Shown here piece by piece: positions 58,981 to 64,000 of a stretch of DNA of 64,000 nucleotides. This DNA is from Kitasatospora phosalacinea (GTDB lineage: Bacteria > Actinomycetota > Actinomycetes > Streptomycetales > Streptomycetaceae), in the NCBI RefSeq assembly GCF_000716545.1, contig NZ_JNWZ01000036.1, positions 6,139 to 70,138 on the forward strand. Direction: 5' to 3'. Each line of letters opens with the position of its first letter. Positions within the stretch are counted from its first letter, which is position 1. The position numbers were made by a program, and so were the translations under genes. Under the pieces are notes generated by a model. That model saw nothing but the letters and a program-made list of their open reading frames with translations. It was not told the origin of the DNA and made no database searches.

Positions 58981-59208
58981 CTACCGCTGCGGCCCGGTGC
59001 GGAGCCCCTCCAGCAGCCGCGCGGCGTCGGAGACCGTGGCGATCCGGGACAGCGTGTCGTCGTCCAGCCGCCGGCCGTGCCGCTGCTCGATCACGTGCGC
59101 CAGCCAGGCCAGCTCCATCGAGTCGACCCGCTCCGGCACCTCCTGCGGCGCCCGCCCGCCGAACTCCGCGAGCAGCGCCACCACTTCCTCCCGCGCCGTC
59201 GCCGCCAC
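58981..59208 (-). CDS. acyl carrier protein
   Basis: A 75-residue free ACP. The modified serine is Ser30 in RVDSMELAWLAHVIEQRHG (DSMEL, close to the canonical DSL). It is shorter at the N-terminus than usual. GTG start 2 bp after the stop of the other ACP gene. The 128 bp between it and the ketosynthase gene at 58852 holds no recognisable gene. Confidence 0.87.
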   Translation of the reverse strand: MAATAREEVVALLAEFGGRAPQEVPERVDSMELAWLAHVIEQRHGRRLDDDTLSRIATVSDAARLLEGLRTGPQR

Positions 59209-59210
59209 GG

Positions 59211-59492
59211 TCAGCGCCCCGCCGCCGCGGACTCCAGCCGGGCGGCCACCGCCGCACCGAACTCGCCGACCGTCATGGTGCCCAGCAGCTCCGCCTCGTC
59301 GTCGTCGAACCGGACGCCGAACCGCTCCTCCACCCGGACGCCCAGCTCGGCCAGCGCCAGCGACTCCAGGTCCGCGCCGGCCGGGCCGAGCCGGGTGTCG
59401 TCGTCGACCTCGGTGGTGTCGTAGTTCATCTCGCGCAGCGCGGACAGCACGAACGCGCGGATCTCGTCGAGGGTGATCGCCTCGGTGGACAT
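59211..59492 (-). CDS. acyl carrier protein
   Basis: A 93-residue free ACP with the phosphopantetheine serine Ser44 in GADLESLALAELGVRVEE. The acidic helix II/III pattern (RFGVRFDDDEAELLGTMTVGEFGAAVAARL) is typical. Paired with a second ACP gene 2 bp downstream. The site LESL resembles that of aryl polyene and fatty-acid-like ACPs, and the fused ACP-like domain of the glycosyltransferase has a similar LESHDL. Confidence 0.9.
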   Translation of the reverse strand: MSTEAITLDEIRAFVLSALREMNYDTTEVDDDTRLGPAGADLESLALAELGVRVEERFGVRFDDDEAELLGTMTVGEFGAAVAARLESAAAGR

Positions 59493-59531
59493 CGCCGCTC
59501 CTTCCTCTTCTTCCTTCGTCGCTTCATCGAT

Positions 59532-59570
59532 TGATCTGCCGATCGGCTGATCTGCTGATCGGCCGATCGG
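59532..59570. repeat. tandem 16-bp repeats and palindrome between ligase and ACP genes
   Basis: TGATCTGCCGATCGGC (59532-59547) is repeated at 59548-59563 with one change, and a partial copy follows. GATCGGCCGATC (59557-59568) is a perfect palindrome. The stretch is the only clear gap between the first two genes of the biosynthetic operon and could be a regulatory site or an internal attenuator. Confidence 0.7.
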
Positions 59571-59591
59571 GAAAGTCGGTGGGGCCGGGCC

Positions 59592-61034
59592 TCAGCGCCC
59601 CGCACCGGTGGTCGCCGCCGCCAGCGCGGCCCGGTCGCGCACCGGCTTCCCGGTGGCGGTGCGCGGCAGCCGCTCCAGCACGTGCAGCAGCCGGGGCCGC
59701 TTGTACGCCGCCAGCCGCTCGGCCAGCCGCTCCTCGACCAGGGCCGCGGTGGCGCCGGGGGCGAGCACCAGGTACGCCTCGATCGCGGATCCGTGCAGGA
59801 CGACCGCGGACTCGACCTCGGGCAGCGCGGCGACGGTGTGCTCGACCTCGGTCAGGTCGACCTTCAACCCGCCGATCGACACCTGCGAGTCCAGCCGCCC
59901 GCGCACCCGCACCCGCCCCGTCCCGGGGTCGACCGAGCCGCCGTCCCGGGTGCGCAGCCAGCCGTCGGCCCAGCGCTCCGCGCCGGCCGGGTCCAGGTAG
60001 GGCGAGCGCTCGGCGGCGACCAGCAGTTCGCCGTCCACCGCGCGCAGGCCGAGGCCCGGCGCGGGGGTCAGCTCGGGGCGGTGCGCCCCGGACAGGTCGG
60101 TGGCGATCACGCCGACCTCGGTCATCCCGTACATGCTGCCCAGCCGGACGCCGTACCGGTCGACGAAGGCCGCGTGCACCTCGGCGCGGACCGGCTCGCC
60201 GCCGGTGGTCATGCCGGTCAGCTGGGGGAGCCGAGGCGGATCGACCGCCCAGCCCAGCAGCTCCAGGTGGAACGGCACGCCCAGCAGGGTGGTCGGCTCG
60301 GGCCCGGCCGCCACGGCGGCCAGCACGCCCTCGGCCGTGATCCGTTCGGGGAAGGCCAGCCGCACCCCCGCGTGCAGGCAGTGCAGCAGACCGCCGACCA
60401 GGCCCAGCACGTGCACCGGCGAGGCCAGCGAGACCATCCGCTCGCCCGCCCGGGGCACCCCGTCGATCCGCTCGTACCGGCCGAGCTCGGCGACCAGGTC
60501 GGCCGCCGTCCGCCCGATCACCTTCGCCGGGCCGGTCGACCCCGAGCTGAGCTGCACCAGCGCGTGCGGCCCCTCGGCCGGACGGCCCGGACGGGCGGTG
60601 ACCCGGGCGCGCTGCCGGTAGTGGCCGCGCGCCGGCCCGCCCGGCACCGGGTGCTCCGCGTCGACCAGCACCTGCGGCGCCAGCCGTTCCAGCGCCCGAT
60701 CGGTCTCGAACAGGGTCAGCCGGTGGTCGAGCAGCGCCGCCCGGGCCCCGGTCCGCCAGCTCGCCAGCAGCTGGACGACCAGTTCGAGCGAGGGCGCCAG
60801 CCGGATCGCCACCGACCCGCCCCGGCGCAGCCCGGCCGCGCCCAGCGCGGCCTGCCGCTCCCGGACCAGTCGGCGCAGCCCGTCCCGGGTGACCGGCTCG
60901 TCGAAGAAGAGACAGGGCTCGGCGCCCGGGCCGCGCAGGAGCACCTCGTCGACCCATTCGGGTGCCAACGGCCCGGAAGGGGCCTGTGGGAGCGCTCCCA
61001 CACTGCTTGTCGGAGCTGCTGGAACATCTTTCAT
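59592..61034 (-). CDS. adenylate-forming acyl ligase, first gene of the biosynthetic operon
   Basis: A 480-residue ANL-superfamily enzyme. The A3 core is LVQLSSGSTGPAKVIGRT (Lys present), A5 GSMYGMTEVGVIATD, A7 WLRTRDGG and A10 PRTATGKPVRDR. It is short and lacks a carrier domain, like stand-alone ligases that load aromatic or fatty acids on an ACP. The downstream gene is an ACP, the likely acceptor. The ATG at 61034 was chosen; a GTG 18 codons upstream is possible. A CebR box lies in codons 11-17 of this frame, so a later GTG start is also conceivable. Confidence 0.87.
   Translation of the reverse strand: MKDVPAAPTSSVGALPQAPSGPLAPEWVDEVLLRGPGAEPCLFFDEPVTRDGLRRLVRERQAALGAAGLRRGGSVAIRLAPSLELVVQLLASWRTGARAALLDHRLTLFETDRALERLAPQVLVDAEHPVPGGPARGHYRQRARVTARPGRPAEGPHALVQLSSGSTGPAKVIGRTAADLVAELGRYERIDGVPRAGERMVSLASPVHVLGLVGGLLHCLHAGVRLAFPERITAEGVLAAVAAGPEPTTLLGVPFHLELLGWAVDPPRLPQLTGMTTGGEPVRAEVHAAFVDRYGVRLGSMYGMTEVGVIATDLSGAHRPELTPAPGLGLRAVDGELLVAAERSPYLDPAGAERWADGWLRTRDGGSVDPGTGRVRVRGRLDSQVSIGGLKVDLTEVEHTVAALPEVESAVVLHGSAIEAYLVLAPGATAALVEERLAERLAAYKRPRLLHVLERLPRTATGKPVRDRAALAAATTGAGR
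60985..61002. promoter_or_regulatory. perfect CebR-type box at the 5' end of the biosynthetic operon
   Basis: TGTGGGAGCGCTCCCACA is a perfect 18-bp palindrome whose central 14 bp (60987-61000) are TGGGAGCGCTCCCA, the known binding site of the LacI-family cello-oligosaccharide repressor CebR in streptomycetes. It lies 33-50 bases inside the reading frame of the first gene as annotated. In the thaxtomin cluster of plant-pathogenic Streptomyces, CebR sites within coding sequence make production respond to cellobiose and cellotriose. Confidence 0.8.
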
Positions 61035-61505
61035 GGAGAACCCGGACCTCTTCCTGGCACGGTCGTGGGGAACCTGTGAAATTCCCACGCCGAACTTTCA
61101 TCGCTGAATTGACCGGGTGTCAAGACCTGTTACCCGAATCCGCGGTCCGGGTGAATTCCGCCGCCCCCGTCCCGCCCCCGCAGGTCCCGTCGACTGCGTT
61201 GACGGGGGCGCACCCCCTCGCTAGTGTGACGGCCGGTTGGCCAACTTGCCTGGTACGGGAGCCTGTTGCCCAGCAGTGACGGCTCGTCTGCTGACGGCCG
61301 GTCAGATCCGCCCCCGCCCCGAGCGGCGTGCCCCGCCGCCGGCACCGCCGCGGGCGGAGTGTCATCCGCATGCCCACGGGTCGTTTCCCCGACGGGGCGA
61401 TCATGCGATGGACCAGACCAATCCGACGTTATCGGGCGCATTTCCGCGGCATTTCCGGCCGCCATTTCTAGGCATATCCATGTCAACTTTTCGAGGATCG
61501 GCCCA
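61035..61505. promoter_or_regulatory. divergent regulatory region of the biosynthetic cluster
   Basis: A 471-bp gene-free stretch. Plus strand: TTGACG (61199-61204) and TAGTGT (61222-61227) are 17 bp apart, a good promoter for the methyltransferase/glycosyltransferase pair with an unusually long leader of about 270 nt. Minus strand: TTGACA (61118-61123) is a consensus -35 for the ligase operon, with TGAAAG (61095-61100) 17 bp away as a poor -10, which suggests an activator. The leader contains relatively AT-rich sequence (61420-61500); a short open frame from 61408 has no ribosome site and is not called. Confidence 0.65.
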
Positions 61506-62408
61506 GTGGAACCTGCAGTGGAACCAGCCCGCGAACCCGCGGCCGGCTCCGGCCTGAACACGGCCGTGGAGCGCTACTACGACATCACGCTCGACCTGTA
61601 CGAAGACCTGTGGGGCGAACACGTCCACCACGGCTTCTGGGACGAGGGCCAGGGCCCCGCCCTGGACGGCGCCGACCGGCACGCCGCCACCGACCGGCTG
61701 GTGCGCGAACTGGTCGAACACGCCGCCGTCCCCGCCGGCTCCCGGATCCTCGACGTCGGCTGCGGGATCGGCGGCCCCGCCCTCCACCTGGCAGGCCCGC
61801 TCGGCTGCACCGTCGAAGGCGTCACGCTCAGCGCCCGCCAGGCCGCCCGCGCCAACGAGAAGGCCCGCGCCGCCGGCCTCGCCCCCCGCGCCCGCTTCCA
61901 CCGGCAGGACGCCCTCTCCACCGGACACCCCGACGCCTCCTTCGACGTGGTCTGGGCGATGGAGAGCCTCATGCACCTCCCCGACCGCCCCGCCTTCTTC
62001 GCCGAGGCCCACCGCCTGCTCCGCCCCGGCGGCACCCTCGCCGTCGCCACCTGGGCCGTCCGCGACGGCGAACTCGACGCCGGCGAACGCGAACTCGTCC
62101 GGCAGATCCTGCTGCACCAGGTGATGCCCGACTTCTCCTCCCTGGAGGAGCACGAAGCGCTCGCCCGCGCCGCCGGCTTCACCGACGTCACCGTCGCCGA
62201 CTGGAGCGCCGCCGTCGCCAACTCCTGGGACCCGGCCTTCGCCCGCGTCCCGCAGCTCGACCGGGGCCCCGCCGCGATGCGCGACCTGGCCCGCGCCCGG
62301 GGCGTCGACGTCCTCGGCTTCTTCCACGCCGGGCCGCTCATGAAGAAGGGCTTCGACACCGGCGTCATCACCTACGGCGCCCTGCGCGCCGTCAGACCCC
62401 GGCCATGA
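61506..62408 (+). CDS. SAM-dependent methyltransferase (RebM/tocopherol-MT-like)
   Basis: A 300-residue class I methyltransferase. Motif I is ILDVGCGIGGPAL (about 81-93). VERYYDITLDLYEDLWGEHVHHGFWD before it is typical of the group that includes RebM and gamma-tocopherol methyltransferase. DVVWAMESLMHLPDRPAFFAEAHRLLRPGGTLAVATW holds motifs II and III. Sugar O-methyltransferases belong to this group, so methylation of a glycoside or phenol is possible. The GTG at 61506 has GAGG-type sequence upstream; a second GTG at 61518 is an alternative. The stop overlaps the ATG of the glycosyltransferase gene. Confidence 0.87.
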   Translation: MEPAVEPAREPAAGSGLNTAVERYYDITLDLYEDLWGEHVHHGFWDEGQGPALDGADRHAATDRLVRELVEHAAVPAGSRILDVGCGIGGPALHLAGPLGCTVEGVTLSARQAARANEKARAAGLAPRARFHRQDALSTGHPDASFDVVWAMESLMHLPDRPAFFAEAHRLLRPGGTLAVATWAVRDGELDAGERELVRQILLHQVMPDFSSLEEHEALARAAGFTDVTVADWSAAVANSWDPAFARVPQLDRGPAAMRDLARARGVDVLGFFHAGPLMKKGFDTGVITYGALRAVRPRP

Positions 62409-63961
62409 CCGCCCGCCCTCCGCTCCGCGAGGTCGCCGACCTCCTGCGCACCGTCCTCGGCCGGCCCCCCGCCTGGCTGGACACCCTGCGCCCCGACACC
62501 CTCCTGGACGGCGAACTCCACCTGGAGAGCCACGACCTGGCCGCCTGGAGCCTCGCCCTCCGCACCCGCTACGGCCCCGCCGCCGACCTCGCCGCCCACC
62601 TCACCACCCTCGACCTCGACGCCCTCACCGCGTTCACCCTCGCCGACGCGGCCGCCCTCGCCGGTGGCCCCGCCCCGGCGCCGGGGGCTCCGACCGGAGC
62701 CGACCCCCCGTCAATCCCGGCTGACGGCAAGGCCGACACCACCGGAGCCGCACCCCCGGCACCCTCCCCGTCCGGTGCCGGAGGCCCGCGCGGACGGTTC
62801 CTCTTCGTCTCGCTGCCGCTGTTCGGGCACGTGAACCCGCTCGCCGCCGTCTCCCGCGAACTGCTCGCGCGCGGGCACGAGGTGCTGTGGGCCGGGTCCG
62901 AATCGTTCCTGCGGCCGCTGCTCGGGCCGGACACGGCGATCGCGCCGATCCCGCTGCGCGCGCACCGGGGGCAGGCCGACCGGGGGACGGCGGCGGCCAG
63001 GTCGCGCTGGGACGGTTACATCGTCCCGCACGCCGGGCACACCCTGCCCGGCATCGAGCGCGCGGTGGCCGCCTTCCGCCCGGACGTGCTGGCCGTCGAC
63101 CAGCACGCCGTGGCCGGCGCCCTCGCCGCGCACCGCGCGGGCCTGCCCTGGGCGTCGCTCGCGCCGACCACGATGGAGCTGACCCGCCCGTACCGCACCG
63201 CCGCCCCCCGGGTCGAGGAGTGGATCGAGCGGCGGATGGCCGACATGTGGACCGCCGCCGGGCTGCCCGGCGCGCCCCCGCACGACCTGCGCTTCTCGCC
63301 GCACCTGCTGGTCGCCTTCACCGGCGAGGCGCTGACCGGCCCGCTGCCCTGGCCGCGGAACGCGGTGCTGGTCGGCCCGGCCCTGGCCGCCCGGGAGCCG
63401 GACCGCACCTTCCCGTGGGAGTGGATCGACCCGGCCCGCCGCCAGGTGCTGGTCACCGTCGGCACGCTCTCCCTCGACCTCGCCGCCGACTTCCACGCCC
63501 GGACGGTCGAGGCGCTGCGCCCGCTCGGCGACCGCCTCCAGGCGGTGATCGCCGCGCCCGACGGGACGGTGGCCGACCCGCCCGGGCACGTCCTGGTCCG
63601 CCCCCGGGTGCCGGTCCTCGAACTGATGCCCCGCCTGGACGCGGTGGTCAGCCACGGCGGCCTGAACACCGTCTGCGAGGCGCTCGCCCACGGCGTGCCG
63701 CTGCTGGTCGCCCCGATCAAGGGCGACCAGCCGATCAACGCCGCCCAGGTCGCGGCCGCCGGTGCCGGCCGCCGGGTGCGGTTCGCGCACGCGAGCCCGC
63801 AGCAGCTGCGCGCGGAACTGCTGGCCGTCCTGGACGACCCGTCCCACGCCGCGGCGGCCCGGCGCGTCCAGGAGTCCTTCGCCGCCGCCGGTGGCGCGCC
63901 CGCCGCCGCCGACCACCTGGAGACCCTGCTCCCCGCCGGCCCCCGACCCGCCGGCCCCTGA
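62405..63961 (+). CDS. ACP-like domain fused to a GT1-family glycosyltransferase
   Basis: A 518-residue two-domain protein. Residues 1-90 look like a carrier domain: PDTLLDGELHLESHDLAAWSLALRTRYG with Ser42 at the phosphopantetheine position, and a following TLDLDALTAFTLADAAALA helix. A Pro/Ala linker (about 88-128) leads to a GT-B glycosyltransferase of the UGT/MGT type: RFLFVSLPLFGHVNPLAAVSRELLARGHEV at about 131-160 and the donor-binding HGGLNTVCEALAHGVPLLVAPIKGDQPINAAQV starting near His417. It probably moves a sugar from a nucleotide donor to the cluster product, perhaps while the acceptor is carrier-bound. The ATG at 62405 is coupled to the methyltransferase stop. Codon use shifts to more G-ending codons after the linker. 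Confidence 0.85.
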   Translation: MTARPPLREVADLLRTVLGRPPAWLDTLRPDTLLDGELHLESHDLAAWSLALRTRYGPAADLAAHLTTLDLDALTAFTLADAAALAGGPAPAPGAPTGADPPSIPADGKADTTGAAPPAPSPSGAGGPRGRFLFVSLPLFGHVNPLAAVSRELLARGHEVLWAGSESFLRPLLGPDTAIAPIPLRAHRGQADRGTAAARSRWDGYIVPHAGHTLPGIERAVAAFRPDVLAVDQHAVAGALAAHRAGLPWASLAPTTMELTRPYRTAAPRVEEWIERRMADMWTAAGLPGAPPHDLRFSPHLLVAFTGEALTGPLPWPRNAVLVGPALAAREPDRTFPWEWIDPARRQVLVTVGTLSLDLAADFHARTVEALRPLGDRLQAVIAAPDGTVADPPGHVLVRPRVPVLELMPRLDAVVSHGGLNTVCEALAHGVPLLVAPIKGDQPINAAQVAAAGAGRRVRFAHASPQQLRAELLAVLDDPSHAAAARRVQESFAAAGGAPAAADHLETLLPAGPRPAGP

Positions 63962-64000
63962 CCCGCCCGCCCCCGACCCGTCGGCCCCTGACCCCCGATC

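Noticed and set aside
45218..61034. Classical 4-hydroxyphenylglycine NRPS cluster
   Set aside because: No aminotransferase, no multidomain NRPS and no MbtH-like gene are in the window; only a lone condensation domain is present.
61408..61557. Short open frame in the leader of the methyltransferase gene
   Set aside because: No ribosome site, no recognisable sequence, and overlap with the methyltransferase start in another frame.

Overview
The window is high-GC (well above 70%) DNA with C/G-ending codons, dense overlapping operons, GTG starts, leaderless promoters and I-shaped terminators without T-runs. This is what a Streptomyces or Kitasatospora-type actinomycete looks like; the genus is inferred. 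I saw no rRNA, tRNA, CRISPR array or insertion sequence.

Left part (1-16000): a TetR regulator cut by the window edge faces an operon for a CocE-type hydrolase, a complete peptide-type ABC importer (SBP, two permeases, two ATPases) and a DUF3237 protein. Then come accessory genes: a TIGR03086 protein, an erythromycin-esterase-like protein behind a MerR-type promoter, a divergent HxlR regulator/quinone reductase pair, a divergent XRE-MmyB regulator/flavodoxin-fold reductase pair, an SRPBCC protein, an AI-2E family membrane protein and a membrane-anchored cell-surface protein.

Aromatic catabolism (16013-27718): one minus-strand operon encodes an IclR regulator, 4-hydroxybenzoate 3-hydroxylase, 4-oxalomesaconate hydratase, CHA aldolase, PDC hydrolase, a fused LigA-LigB protocatechuate 4,5-dioxygenase, CHMS dehydrogenase and an aldo/keto reductase. 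Together they take 4-hydroxybenzoate via protocatechuate 4,5-cleavage to pyruvate and oxaloacetate. A neighbouring alcohol/aldehyde dehydrogenase pair could feed it with aromatic acids. A large LuxR-type regulator diverges from a secreted lipase (27864-31575).

Pectin/galacturonate utilisation (32381-45109): secreted pectate lyase and pectinesterase, a sugar ABC importer without its own ATPase, uronate dehydrogenase, an enolase-superfamily dehydratase or cycloisomerase, KdgD and 2-oxoglutarate semialdehyde dehydrogenase form the oxidative route from galacturonate to 2-oxoglutarate. An unrecognised TIM-barrel-like protein (38681-39817) is embedded in it. A local IclR regulator and five copies of a GTTCA-N6-TGAAC motif at the promoters tie the locus into one regulon.

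Biosynthetic gene cluster (45218-63961, continuing past the right edge): 17 tightly coupled minus-strand genes and a divergent methyltransferase/glycosyltransferase pair. They encode 4-hydroxymandelate synthase and oxidase, a thiamine-dependent E1 alpha/beta pair, two adenylate-forming ligases, three free ACPs, a ketosynthase pair plus a truncated ketosynthase-like protein, a KAS III with a nearby degenerate KAS III-like protein, a stand-alone condensation-domain protein, a PhyH-type dioxygenase and an Sfp-type PPTase. The glycosyltransferase carries an N-terminal ACP-like domain. A perfect CebR (cello-oligosaccharide repressor) box lies at the 5' end of the long operon. I infer a pathway that builds a 4-hydroxybenzoyl-type starter from tyrosine metabolism and extends, methylates and glycosylates it while carrier-bound. 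I do not recognise the product, and this is the best candidate for an undescribed system here.
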